A program made the translations under genes and the position numbers. 60,894 nt of DNA from an uncultured Oscillospiraceae bacterium (GTDB taxonomy: Bacteria > Bacillota > Clostridia > Oscillospirales > Acutalibacteraceae), in the NCBI GenBank assembly GCA_900543305.1, contig UQQZ01000003.1, forward strand, positions 1 to 60,894. The letters are read 5' to 3'. The notes under the pieces were generated by a model, which worked only from the letters and a program-made list of their open reading frames with translations, had not been told where the DNA came from and ran no database searches. This document shows, one piece after another, positions 22,345 through 32,000 of the stretch (positions are counted from its first letter, which is position 1; each line of letters opens with the position of its first letter).

Positions 22345-23922
22345 TTATCGTTTTCGTGCGTTGGTAAAGTCGATGTTCTGGTCTGGCGCCACGGTGATTC
22401 CTTTCGTGTTGGGGTTGGTGGCGTAGTAGGTGTTGTCCCGGAAAATGGGATAAAACACATAATTCTGTTCCAACAGCTGTTCGGCTTCCCGATAGGAAGC
22501 CAGGTCAAAGGAAATCTGGGATAATGCCTGGTCGTAGGAAGGGTTGCTGAACAGAGTGGGAAAGGCAGTACTTTCAAAGGCCTTGAGTACGTCGTAGGGA
22601 GTGGTTCCCCCAGCCCGCAGGGAGTACAGGGCTGCCTCATACTCTCCGGAAGCAATCCTTCTCTGAAATTCTGTCTCGCTTAGAGGCTCGATGTTAAAGG
22701 CGTTGCCCAAGGCTTTATTCCATGCTACCAGAAAGCCGTTTGCCACCTGGATAGAAGTGTCGTCCTCGGGGCAAATCACCGTGATGCTGGGGATTTGATC
22801 CAGGTCCAGGGATTGGAGCAGAGAGGGAATTTTCTCGGTGGCAGAGGGATCTTGTTGGGTGAAAATGGTGGTCCCATCGGCATAATAGCTTTCACCGTCC
22901 CACTGAACACAGTCCGCCATGATCCCTGAGGCTTCCCGCGCGTTTTCCCGGCGGGAAAGTAAATCGGCTCGGTCCAGGGTTTTGAAAAACAAGGAACGCA
23001 AGGTGGTATTTTCCAGCTTGTCGCACTGGGGATTAAGGAGCAGGCCTGTCACTGCATCGTCCAGGGTGATGAGCTCACATCCCTGTTCCTCAGCAGAAGC
23101 TGCTTGGGAGGCAGTTAGGGAAAGGATGTCCACTTCCCCGCTGAGGAGAGCTGCCACTGGATCCTCATTGTAAGCGCTGTCATAGTCGATGAGGAAAGTA
23201 ATTTTGGCGGGGCGGACTTTTCGTTCTCCCCGGTAATTGGAAGAGCGGGTCAAGGTGATGGACCGGCTTCCCGTATCGGTTTGCCAAGAATACATGCTGG
23301 AGAAGGTAAAGGGGCCATTGGTGATCAGATACTGGGAAGAAAGTCCATAATGGCCCGCGCTTTCCTGGAAGTAGGCCCGATTGCATGGCATGTAATGGGC
23401 ACTGGCGGTGAGAGAGGGGAAATCGGGATTGCTTTCTTCCAGTCGGATGACCAAGGTGTGATCATCCAAAGCGGTGACTCCCAGATCGGATTCTTCACAC
23501 TGGCCGGATGCAAAGGCGCGGGCATTCTGGATGGGAAGCAAATCCTCTGCCAAAGCGCCGCTATTTGTGCTTAAAGCTCTGGTAATGCCGAACAGGAAAT
23601 CGTCGGCTGTAACGGGGTCTCCATTGCTCCATCGGGCATTAGAACGCAGGTAGAAGGTAAACTCTGTATGGCTGTCGTTGGATTCCCAGCGGTCGGCTAC
23701 ACCGGGAACAGTTTCCCCTTCCTGATCGATTCTGCAAAGTCCTTCAAAGATGGAATCGATGACTGTACCGGCGGCACTGCCGGAAGCAGTTTGAGGATCC
23801 AGGGAAGTGACGTTTTGAGGCAACAGGTAGGTAAATTCTCCGTCTTCCTTAAATCCTCCGCAACCGGAGCAGCAGAACAGCAATACGATACACAGGGCAA
23901 AGGCCCCAATTCGTTTCTTCAT
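22345..23922 (-). CDS. Peptide/oligopeptide-type ABC solute-binding lipoprotein
   Basis: About 525 residues. A lipoprotein signal peptide (MKKRIGAFALCIVLLFCCSG, lipobox ending at Cys) anchors it to the outer face of the membrane. The SBP_bac_5 fold follows: FTYLLPQNVTSLDPQTASGS, AGTVIDSIFEGLCRIDQEGE and WSNGDPVTADDFLFGITRAL are the classic OppA/DppA features. No permease or ATPase genes are adjacent, so it is an orphan receptor or uses a transporter encoded elsewhere. ATG 23922 lies behind GGGAGATG. Peptide binding is inferred from the family. Confidence 0.93.
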   Translation of the reverse strand: MKKRIGAFALCIVLLFCCSGCGGFKEDGEFTYLLPQNVTSLDPQTASGSAAGTVIDSIFEGLCRIDQEGETVPGVADRWESNDSHTEFTFYLRSNARWSNGDPVTADDFLFGITRALSTNSGALAEDLLPIQNARAFASGQCEESDLGVTALDDHTLVIRLEESNPDFPSLTASAHYMPCNRAYFQESAGHYGLSSQYLITNGPFTFSSMYSWQTDTGSRSITLTRSSNYRGERKVRPAKITFLIDYDSAYNEDPVAALLSGEVDILSLTASQAASAEEQGCELITLDDAVTGLLLNPQCDKLENTTLRSLFFKTLDRADLLSRRENAREASGIMADCVQWDGESYYADGTTIFTQQDPSATEKIPSLLQSLDLDQIPSITVICPEDDTSIQVANGFLVAWNKALGNAFNIEPLSETEFQRRIASGEYEAALYSLRAGGTTPYDVLKAFESTAFPTLFSNPSYDQALSQISFDLASYREAEQLLEQNYVFYPIFRDNTYYATNPNTKGITVAPDQNIDFTNARKR

Positions 23923-23953
23923 AACATCTCCCTTTCCCCCCACCTTTTTGAAA

Positions 23954-24172
23954 AAAGGTGGGCCAAAAACTTTTATGTCGCGGGGACAGTCTGGCGTATA
24001 ATACTGCCTTTCTTCCCGCGGTGGGTTATTTCATGTTTGTGTACGAGCCCTTTCGATCAAAGGTGGGGCAAAAACTTTTACGTCGCGGGGACAGTTTGGC
24101 GTATAATACTGCCTTTCTTCCCGCGGTGGGTTATTTTATGTTTGTGTACGAGCCCTTTCGATCAAAGGTGGG
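23954..24172. repeat. 105-bp tandem duplication in an intergenic region
   Basis: Two nearly identical units (23954-24058 and 24059-24163) begin AAAGGTGGG and include a GGCGTATAATACTGCC box and TTTGTGTACGAGCCC. A third partial copy starts at 24164. They differ at only a few positions. Just before them is the palindrome CACCTTTTTGAAAAAAGGTG. Each copy carries a TATAAT without a matching -35. The interval 23923-24359 contains no supported gene; a 231-codon frame across it is a by-product of the repeats. Confidence 0.9.
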
Positions 24173-24325
24173 TAAATTTTAGTATACACACAGAAATGGC
24201 TGCTATAGTTCTCTACAAGAAAAAATCTACGGGAAATACATGGGGGTTCAATTCTGCAGGATGGAAGGAAAACGGGCGAAAGGGGAAGGAAATCCTGGTA
24301 GATTTTCGTCAGGGAATCTCGTATA

Positions 24326-24341
24326 CTAGGGGTAAACCTAG
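24326..24341. promoter_or_regulatory. Possible operator of the XRE regulator
   Basis: CTAGG-GGTAAA-CCTAG directly follows a TATACT (-10-like, 24322-24327) and precedes the ribosome-binding site of the regulator gene. Its position would suit autoregulation. The arms are short, so this is tentative. Confidence 0.35.
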
Positions 24342-24359
24342 GGAAAGGGAGGAAAGCGG

Positions 24360-24833
24360 ATGAGTTTAGGCAACAGTTTATGGAACGCTCGGAAGAAGAG
24401 TGGGATGACCCAGGAAGAGGTGGCGGAACAGTTGAGAGTCAGCAGACAGACCATTTCCAAATGGGAACTGGACGAAACTCTTCCCGACATACGCCAATCC
24501 AAACATCTGGCGGAGCTGTATCGGGTGACCCTGGACCAGTTGGTGGAATATGATGCAGATGTTCGGGAGATACAGCAGGTAATTGCCCGCACCAGTGAAG
24601 AGACTCAACAGAAGATTGACTGGACAAAGCTGTGGGGTCAAATGTATCCCATCTTGACCCAATATCAGGAAGAGGTGGAAATAGAGCGGTATACAAGCCC
24701 TCTGCAGGCGCTAATCCGGCAATTGGAGCAGGAGTATGGATACACCCCTCAAGACGCCTTCCTGGTCCTCAAGGACATTCTGGGGAAGCTTTGGACCCAA
24801 GGTCAAGGAGAATCCGAACCCTCGAAAAAGTAA
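24360..24833 (+). CDS. XRE-family HTH regulator
   Basis: 157 residues. The N-terminal helix-turn-helix is WNARKKSGMTQEEVAEQLRV, then SRQTISKWELDETLPD, the common Cro/CI pattern. A linker and a C-terminal helical domain follow (LTQYQEEVEIERYTSPLQAL, EYGYTPQDAFLVLKDILGKL) with no recognised ligand site. ATG 24360 follows AAAGGAGG. It is alone between the tandem repeat region and a terminator shared with gpmI. Target genes are unknown; the duplicated sequence upstream is a candidate. Confidence 0.88.
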   Translation: MSLGNSLWNARKKSGMTQEEVAEQLRVSRQTISKWELDETLPDIRQSKHLAELYRVTLDQLVEYDADVREIQQVIARTSEETQQKIDWTKLWGQMYPILTQYQEEVEIERYTSPLQALIRQLEQEYGYTPQDAFLVLKDILGKLWTQGQGESEPSKK

Positions 24834-24841
24834 TCCCCATG

Positions 24842-24880
24842 AAAAAAAGCCCCCGGTTTTACACCGGAGGCCTTTTCTTT
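24842..24880. terminator. Bidirectional terminator
   Basis: AAAGCCCCCGGT pairs with ACCGGAGGCCTTTT, with U-tracts on both sides. It serves the regulator and the pgk-tpiA-gpmI operon. Confidence 0.8.
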
Positions 24881-24921
24881 TGTGGAAAACAAATCAGAAG
24901 AATCCCGGAGGATTCCCTGTT

Positions 24922-26433
24922 TTACAGGATGATGCTTTCGCCGGTCATTTCGGCAGGCTGGGGCAGATCCAGAATCTTCAGCATCGTGGGGGCGATGTCC
25001 GCCAAACGGCCGCCTTCCCGAAGCTGGCAGGGATGGTTGATCACACAGAAGGGAACGGGATTGGTGGTATGGGCAGTAAAGGGAGAACCGTCGGTATCCA
25101 CCATCCGGTCGGCGTTGCCGTGGTCGGCGGTGAGCAGCACGCAGCCGCCCATTTCCTTTACGGCTTCCACAACCCGGCCTACACAGGTGTCCACTGCTTC
25201 CACAGCCTTTACAGCGGCTTCGAACACGCCGGTGTGGCCCACCATGTCGCAGTTGGCGTAGTTGAGAATCAAAGCGTCGTACTTGCCGGACTTGACGGCT
25301 TCCACCATCTTGTCGGTAACCTCGTAAGCGCTCATTTCGGGCTGCAGGTCATAGGTTGCCACAGCAGGGGACTTGACCAGGATCCGGTCTTCGCCGGGAT
25401 ACTGCTTTTCCACACCGCCATTGAAGAAGAAGGTTACATGAGCGTACTTCTCGGTTTCAGCGATGCGCAGCTGGGTCAGACCCTTGTTGGAGATATATTC
25501 GCCAAAGGTGTTCACCAGAGATTCAGGCTTGTATGCCACGTCAACATTGGGCATCGTGGCATCGTACTGAGTCATGCACACATAGGTCAAGGGGAAGAAG
25601 CCCTTCTTCCGCTCAAAGCCGGTGAAATCGGGATCCACCAGAGTGCGGGTGATCTCACGAGCACGGTCAGGACGGAAGTTGTAGAAGATGACGGAATCCC
25701 CTTCGCTGATGGGCTCGGCACCCTTGATGACGGTGGGCACCACAAACTCGTCAGTGACTTCCTTGTCATAGGAATTCTGCATGGCGCACAGAGGGCAGTC
25801 TGCCTGTTCGCCTTCGCCGTACACCATGGCAGCATAGGCTTTCTCCACACGCTCCCAGCGGTTGTCACGGTCCATGGCGTAGTAACGGCCCATGACGGTG
25901 GCCACTTTGCCTACACCGATCTCGTCCAGCTTTTTCAGCAGGTCTGCCACATAGTCCTTACCACTGGAGGGGGGCACGTCACGGCCGTCCATAAAGCAGT
26001 GGATAAACACTTTCTCCAGACCCATGCGCTTGGCCATTTCCAGCAAAGCGTAAAGGTGAGAGTTGTGGCTGTGAACACCGCCGTCGGACAGCAAACCCAT
26101 AAAGTGCAGGGCTTTGCCGTTCTCCTTGGCGTTCTTCATGGCCTTCACCAGAGCCTCGTTCTTATCCATGTCCCCGTCCTGGGCGGACTTGGTGATCCGG
26201 GTCAGCTCCTGGTAGACGATGCGGCCGGCACCGATGTTGGTGTGGGCTACTTCGCTGTTGCCCATCTGACCGTCAGGCAGGCCCACGTCCATGCCGGAAG
26301 CGCCGATCTGGGTGTGGGGGTTTTCTGCGAAGATTTTATCAAGATTGGGTTTTTTGGCAGCAGCAATGGCGTTTCCCTCGGCGGGAGCAATGCCAAAGCC
26401 GTCCAAAATCATCAAAACGAGAGGTTTTTTCAC
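24922..26433 (-). CDS. gpmI: 2,3-bisphosphoglycerate-independent phosphoglycerate mutase
   Basis: About 503 residues. Interconverts 3- and 2-phosphoglycerate with two Mn ions. Signatures are LVLMILDGFG, GLPDGQMGNSEVAHTNIGAG (phospho-Ser in GNSEV), GLLSDGGVHSH, HCFMDGRDVPP and VLLTADHGNADRM. The length is normal for the family. GTG 26433 lies behind AAGGATG. It is the last gene of the glycolytic operon, about 150 bases after the zinc-ribbon gene. An AT-biased short linker precedes it, and the terminator at 24842-24880 follows. Confidence 0.97.
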   Translation of the reverse strand: MKKPLVLMILDGFGIAPAEGNAIAAAKKPNLDKIFAENPHTQIGASGMDVGLPDGQMGNSEVAHTNIGAGRIVYQELTRITKSAQDGDMDKNEALVKAMKNAKENGKALHFMGLLSDGGVHSHNSHLYALLEMAKRMGLEKVFIHCFMDGRDVPPSSGKDYVADLLKKLDEIGVGKVATVMGRYYAMDRDNRWERVEKAYAAMVYGEGEQADCPLCAMQNSYDKEVTDEFVVPTVIKGAEPISEGDSVIFYNFRPDRAREITRTLVDPDFTGFERKKGFFPLTYVCMTQYDATMPNVDVAYKPESLVNTFGEYISNKGLTQLRIAETEKYAHVTFFFNGGVEKQYPGEDRILVKSPAVATYDLQPEMSAYEVTDKMVEAVKSGKYDALILNYANCDMVGHTGVFEAAVKAVEAVDTCVGRVVEAVKEMGGCVLLTADHGNADRMVDTDGSPFTAHTTNPVPFCVINHPCQLREGGRLADIAPTMLKILDLPQPAEMTGESIIL

Positions 26434-26581
26434 AGTAATGACACATCCTTTCCCAGGCTTTCCCAAAGGATAGCCTGATAAAGGTCGCACCTTCTGGTGC
26501 GCCTATTCTCTTCTTTCTTGAGAGAAAAAAGCAAAGAACTTGTAAGCTGCGGTATCTGCGAGCGATTTTTGCAGCTGAGAA

Positions 26582-26806
26582 TTATCCTTCCTGGCTGGAT
26601 TTTCCCTCATAGTCCAGCACTATTTTTTTACACGCTTTACAAATCCAGCCGGGGAAGGAACAAGAACTAAAAATTTTGTTGTCCAGAAGGATTTCTCCAT
26701 CCTTGGGCATCAACGTCAAGGGATGAGGCTTTTTGACCCAGGCAGCTCTTTGATTAGTCTGCACAAAACCAGGCTCCATCTCTTTTCCGCAGATAGGGCA
26801 GTTCAC
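26582..26806 (-). CDS. Small zinc-ribbon protein (PF20097/DUF6487-like)
   Basis: 74 residues. Two CxxC pairs are visible: MNCPICGKEME at the start and WICKACKKIVLDY near the end. They flank a segment (GEILLDNKIFSSCSFPGW) typical of the family, and the four cysteines probably bind one zinc. It sits between tpiA and gpmI in the same direction, five bases after tpiA. Its job inside a glycolytic operon is unknown; it may simply hitchhike. Confidence 0.85.
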   Translation of the reverse strand: MNCPICGKEMEPGFVQTNQRAAWVKKPHPLTLMPKDGEILLDNKIFSSCSFPGWICKACKKIVLDYEGKSSQEG

Positions 26807-26811
26807 AGAGC

Positions 26812-27582
26812 TTAGCCCTCGGTAGCTGCCTTGACGATGGTGGCAAAGTCGTTGGGCTTCAGGGAAGCGCCGCCGATCAGACCGCCGTCCACGTCGGGCT
26901 GAGCCAGCAGCTCAGCAGCGTTGCCTGCGTTCATGGAGCCACCGTACTGGATGGTGATGCCGTCCGCAGCAGCCTGGCCGTAAACCTGGCAGATGGTCTC
27001 ACGGATGGTGTGGCACACTTCATTGGCCTGCTCGGCAGTGGCGGTCTTGCCGGTGCCGATGGCCCACACAGGCTCGTAAGCGATGATGATCCGCTTCAGC
27101 TCTTCCTCGGTGACGCCGCACAGAGCAATCTTGGTCTGCATGGCAACCAGCTCGCTGGTGATGCCCTGCTCCCGCTGCTCCAGGGTCTCGCCGACGCAGA
27201 GGATCACAGTCATGCCGGCGTCCAGAGCGGCGCGGACACGCTTCTGCACGGTGACGTCGGTTTCACCGAAATACTGACGGCGCTCGCTGTGGCCGATGAT
27301 GACAATCTTCACGCCCATAGAGGTGAGCATTTCAGCAGAAATTTCGCCGGTGTAGGCGCCGCTCTTTTCCCAGTGGCAGTTCTCGGCACCGATCTGAATG
27401 TTGGTGCCAGCAGCGGCTTCCTGGGCGGAAGACAGATCCACATAGGGAGTGCATGCAACCACTTCACAGCCGGCATCCTTCACCAGGGGAGCGATGGCGG
27501 CAATCAGTTCTTTGGCTTCAGCAGGGGTCTTGTTCATTTTCCAGTTGCCGGCGATAACGGCTTTGCGCAGTGCTTTATTCAT
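26812..27582 (-). CDS. tpiA: Triosephosphate isomerase
   Basis: 256 residues, normal length. AGNWKMNKT (catalytic Asn and Lys), VIIGHSERRQYFGETD (His), IIAYEPVWAIGTGKTA (catalytic Glu) and YGGSMNAGNAAEL/GGLIGGASL (phosphate loops) are all intact. ATG 27582 has AAGGAGAG upstream. It follows pgk by about 110 bases, with a terminator-like hairpin between, so it may be partly attenuated relative to pgk. Confidence 0.98.
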   Translation of the reverse strand: MNKALRKAVIAGNWKMNKTPAEAKELIAAIAPLVKDAGCEVVACTPYVDLSSAQEAAAGTNIQIGAENCHWEKSGAYTGEISAEMLTSMGVKIVIIGHSERRQYFGETDVTVQKRVRAALDAGMTVILCVGETLEQREQGITSELVAMQTKIALCGVTEEELKRIIIAYEPVWAIGTGKTATAEQANEVCHTIRETICQVYGQAAADGITIQYGGSMNAGNAAELLAQPDVDGGLIGGASLKPNDFATIVKAATEG

Positions 27583-27655
27583 AGGGAATTCTCTCCTTTT
27601 AGATAATGAATTGAAAGGTTATAGCAGGCTCGTCCCAGGGGGCGGAACCCGTTAA

Positions 27656-27684
27656 AAATGCGGCGGCTTGGGGCCGCCGCATTT
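27656..27684 (-). terminator. Hairpin between pgk and tpiA
   Basis: A 12-bp perfect stem, AAATGCGGCGGC with GCCGCCGCATTT, followed on the minus strand by TTTAAC. It could reduce read-through from pgk into tpiA or stabilise the pgk message end. There is no separate promoter visible for tpiA. Confidence 0.7.
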
Positions 27685-27694
27685 CGGAAGCGAT

Positions 27695-28906
27695 TTATTT
27701 GTCAGCGATGCAAGCAATGCCGGGGAGGACTTTGCCTTCCAGGTATTCCAGAGAAGCGCCGCCGCCGGTGGAGATATGGGACATCTTGTCCGCATAGCCC
27801 AGCTGCATCACAGCAGCAGCGGAGTCGCCACCGCCGATGACGGTGGTGGCATCGGTCTCAGCCAGAGCCTTGGCCACAGCCTTGGTGCCCTCAGCCAGAA
27901 CAGGGTTCTCGAACACGCCCATGGGGCCATTCCAAACCACGGTCTTGGCACTCTTCACGGCCTCGGCAAAAGCAGCCTGGGTCTTGGGGCCGATATCCAG
28001 GCCCATCTTATCAGCGGGGATCTTATCGGAGTCCACATACTCCACTTCGATGGGAGCGTCGATGGGATCCGGGAAAGCAGCAGCCACAGCAGTATCCAGG
28101 GGCAGCAGCAACTTAACGCCCTTCTCCTGGGCCTTTTGCAGCATGTTCTTGCAGTAATCCAGCTTCTCGTCGTCAACCAGAGAGGTGCCCACCTCGTTGC
28201 CCTGAGCCTTCAGGAAGGTGTAGGCCATGCCGCCGCCGATGATCAGGGTGTCCACCTTGGTCAGCAGGTTCTCGATGACGCTCAGCTTATCGGCAACCTT
28301 GGCGCCGCCCAGAATGGCCACGAAGGGACGCACAGGATTGTTCACAGCGTTGCCCAGGAACTCGATTTCCTTGCCCATCAGATAGCCCACGGCAGTGTCC
28401 TTGATATGGTCGGTGACACCGGCGGTGGAGCAGTGAGCCCGGTGAGCGGAGCCGAAAGCATCGTTCACATAGACATCAGCCAGGCTAGCCAGCTCAGAGC
28501 TGAAGGGCTCCAGGTTCTTGGTTTCTTCCTTGCGGAAACGGGTGTTCTGGAGCAGAACCACGTCGCCGTCCTTCATAGCGGCCACAGCGGCTTTGGCGTT
28601 GTCACCCACCACGTTGTCGTCGTCGGCGAAGACAACGGGCTGGCCCAGCAGCTCGGACAGACGAACGGCGCAGGGAGCCAGGCTGAACTTAGCCTCGGGA
28701 CCATTCTTGGGCTTGCCCAGATGGCTGCAAAGGATCACTTTGCCGCCGTCGGCCACCAGCTTCTTGATGGTGGGCAGAGCCGCGACAATACGGTTATCGT
28801 TGGTGATCACGCCATCCTTCATAGGAACGTTGAAGTCGACGCGGACCAAGACCCGCTTGCCTTTTACATCAATGTCATCAATTGTCTTTTTACTGAGAAA
28901 GCTCAT
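27695..28906 (-). CDS. pgk: Phosphoglycerate kinase
   Basis: 403 residues. Converts 1,3-bisphosphoglycerate and ADP to 3-phosphoglycerate and ATP. KRVLVRVDFNVPMKDGVITN (substrate site), ILCSHLGKP, the hinge and nucleotide loop GGAKVADKLSVIENLLTKVD, and TVIGGGDSAAAVMQLG at the C-terminus are all intact. ATG 28906 has AAAGGAGTG upstream. It is the first gene of the pgk-tpiA-gpmI operon, driven by the promoter at 28970-28998. Confidence 0.98.
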   Translation of the reverse strand: MSFLSKKTIDDIDVKGKRVLVRVDFNVPMKDGVITNDNRIVAALPTIKKLVADGGKVILCSHLGKPKNGPEAKFSLAPCAVRLSELLGQPVVFADDDNVVGDNAKAAVAAMKDGDVVLLQNTRFRKEETKNLEPFSSELASLADVYVNDAFGSAHRAHCSTAGVTDHIKDTAVGYLMGKEIEFLGNAVNNPVRPFVAILGGAKVADKLSVIENLLTKVDTLIIGGGMAYTFLKAQGNEVGTSLVDDEKLDYCKNMLQKAQEKGVKLLLPLDTAVAAAFPDPIDAPIEVEYVDSDKIPADKMGLDIGPKTQAAFAEAVKSAKTVVWNGPMGVFENPVLAEGTKAVAKALAETDATTVIGGGDSAAAVMQLGYADKMSHISTGGGASLEYLEGKVLPGIACIADK

Positions 28907-28969
28907 GTTCAGTGCACTCCTTTAATCAAGATATGAGATTGTGAAATAATGCACAAATTACTGAATATA

Positions 28970-28998
28970 ATTGTATTACAGATTGCGCCCCTTTTCAA
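28970..28998 (-). promoter_or_regulatory. Promoter of the glycolytic operon
   Basis: On the minus strand TTGAAA (28998-28993), 17-base spacer, TACAAT (28975-28970). It gives a leader of about 55 nt before pgk. Confidence 0.7.
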
Positions 28999-29089
28999 GC
29001 CAAATTTAGTGAAAAGGGCAGAGAAATTTTGAATTCTTCCCAGCATGGCCGGAAAACCTGGGTTTTTCGGGTGTTGGGGAAAGGAGACC

Positions 29090-32000
29090 TTACTCCGGGG
29101 CCTTCATACTTTCCACCATGCTGATTTTTTTCAGTTTCCGGTGCATGACCAGGTTGACCAGCATACTGAAGAAAAGGGTGAGCAGGGCGGCCCACACAAA
29201 GCTAGGCCAATAGATCGATCTGCCGAACATGACCATGTCCACCTCGGCGGTGCGGATGACGAACTGGTGGAGGAAGATGCCTAGGACAAGCCCGGCGGCG
29301 GTGCCGATCAAGGTGAGCAGGGCGGTTTCCCGATAGATGTAGGCGGAGACCTCTCCGTCATAGAATCCCAAAACCTTGATGGTGGCCAATTCCTTTTCCC
29401 GTTCGGTGATGTTGATGTTGGTCAGATTGTAGAGCACCACAAAGGCCAGCGCTCCAGCGGAAATGATAAGCACCACCACAATATAGTCGATGCTTTGGAT
29501 GGTGTTGTCAAAGCTCCGGGAAAGCTCGGTGGTAAACTGGGCCCCCGACACATCCCTGCACTTGAGCAGGTCGGTGGTCAAAGCGTCCTCGGTGCCCTCA
29601 TTTTCGTCCTCTGGCAGCATGCAGAGCACGGCATTGTTGGCAGGTGTGCTTCCAAAGGCCTTCTCATAGGTGCTGGGGGACAGGTACACATAGTGATATA
29701 CATAGTTTTCGCAGATGTCGGTAATGGTCAGAGAAGCCTGAACCCCATCTCCGTTTTCCAGGGTAATGGTATCGCCTACCCGGAGATTCTGCCGTTCGGA
29801 AAGCTTTTCCGTGATGATCACCGCGTCCTCGTCAAAGGTGACCGGTTGGCTGTTGGTTCTGTGGCGGAACTGGAAATACTGCGTAAACTCTTCCACATCC
29901 GAGGGCACCATCAAGGTGACGTCATCCTTGGGGTGGTTCTTGGTGGGCACCACCTGGGCGTCATCCATGGAAACAGCCAGGTAACTCCGGATCCGAGAGG
30001 TGTCGGACAGGATCTCTTGTAAGTCTCTTCCCTCCAAGGCGCTTTCATCTTTGAGGCCCACCGTGAGCTGATATTGGTTGAGCTGGCCAAACTGAAGGTC
30101 CACAATGTCGGAGATGGAATCCCGAATTCCAAAGCCTGTCACCAACAGAGCCGTGCACCCGGCAATGCCGATCACGGTCATGAAGAATCGCTTTTTGTAA
30201 CGGATCAAGTTTCGAGCGGTGACCTTCTGGGTAAACTTCAGACGGCTCCAAAGGGGAGTGATGTGTTCCAGGAAAATTCGTTTTCCGGCCTTGGGAGCTT
30301 TGGGAAGCATGAGCCGGGCTGCCACTTCCCGCAATTCCGCCCAGCAGGCACTGAGGGTGGCCCCCAGAGTGCACACCACTGCCGCCAAAGAGGACACAAG
30401 GGCGTAGGTGAAGTGGAAGGGAGTCAGAATGTCGGGCACATCGTACATGATGTTGTAAGCGTTGATGATCACGGTGGGGAACAACTGGGTGCCTACCGCC
30501 AATCCCAGCACACAGCCGGCGATACTTGCAAAGGCGGCATAAAACAGATACTTGGCGGCAATTTTCAAGGGAGAATACCCCAGGGCTTTCAAGGTGCCGA
30601 TCTGCTGCCGCTCTTCCTCCACCATGCGGGTCATGGTGGTCAGGGCAACCAGGGCCGCTACCAGGAAGAAGAACAGGGGAAACACGGTGGCGATGGCGGC
30701 GATCTTATCGGCATTGGAGCCGTAGCTTGCGTAACTGGTGTTGTCATCCCGGGTGAAGATGTACCACTCGCCCTCTTCGATATCCCGGACCTGGCTTTCT
30801 CCATCCTTGATCTTTTCTTCGGCGTCGCTGAGTTTTTCTTCCGCTTCCGCTTTGGCGTCTTCGTATTCTTCCCGGCCCTGATCCAGCTCCTTTTGCCCTT
30901 CCTCCAACTGGGCCATGCCCTCATCGTACTGGACCTGGGCGTCATTGAGCTGGGCTTCCGCATTGGCGAATTCCGTTTGTGCTGTCTGGGTGCTCTGCTG
31001 CAGTTGGGTGTAACTGGCGTCCAGTTGGGCCTTCTTGTCGTTGAGGGTTGCCTGTTGGGTGTAGAGCCCGGAGAGTTGCTGGTCCAAGGCAGCCTGGTTT
31101 TGATCTAATTCCTCCTTGGCGGCTTCAAAGGCTGCCAATCCTTCCTGGTACTGGGCGTTTCCGGATTCCCAGGCGGCCAGGGCAGAATCTGTGTCTGTTC
31201 CTTCTGCCGCCAAGGCTTCCAGCCCGGTTTTCAGAGGGGCAAATTGCTGCCCCATCTCCGGGGAAAGCTGCTCCAGCTGGCCGATTACGGTGAGAGCAGC
31301 CTGATCAGAAGTGTCCGTTACTGGGAACCCGGCTGCCTGGACGGCTTGCCAAAGCTGTTCTTTTCCCTGGGTCAAGCTGTCCAGCTGGGCCTTGGTTTCA
31401 TCCAGTTGGGCCTTGGTGTTCTCCAAGGTTTGCTGATTCTCCGTCAAAGAGGCGTAACCTTCGTCCAGTTGTTCCTGGGCTTCCTGGACTTGAGCCATCC
31501 CGGAATCCAGCTGAGCTTGATAGTCCTGGATCTGGGCGTATCCGTTATTGATTTCCTGCTGGGCAGAGGCGATTTGGGCCTGGGAATCTTTCCGTTTTTG
31601 TTCCAGCTGGGCCCAACCGTCCTGAATCTCCGCCTGAGCATCCTCCAGGGTCTGACGGTTTTCATCCAATTCCTGTTGGCCGTTTTCCAACTGCTGGAGG
31701 GCGTCTGCCAATTCCGCGTCCGCTTCCGCCTTGGCGTCTTCATATTTTGCCCGGGCATCGTCCAATTCTTCATTGGCCTCGTCGATCAGGTCCTGATACC
31801 GGACTTGAGAACGTTCTTCTCCCAAGGGTTCCAACCGGTCGGTGACAGCGGCCACCTTGTCCTTATATTCCTGGGAGAAGGAATTCAGATCCAGGGTGTC
31901 CTCTACTGCCAGATAAAACCCTGTGTAATAGTCATAGGAAAAACTTTCCGGTACCGTGTATGCCAGCAGATTTAAAGTGCCGCTGCCCACGGTGGTATGT

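Noticed and set aside
23668..24363. 231-codon frame crossing the tandem duplication
   Set aside because: It is produced by the 105-bp repeat being a multiple of three and overlaps the start of the solute-binding protein gene.
24736..26478. 580-codon open frame on the plus strand opposite gpmI
   Set aside because: It is the complement of an intact, recognisable gpmI; it has no ribosome-binding site and a low-information His/Gly/Val-rich sequence typical of antisense frames in GC-rich genes.
27668..28936. 422-codon open frame opposite pgk
   Set aside because: Mirror of pgk in a GC-rich gene; no start signals and no family.
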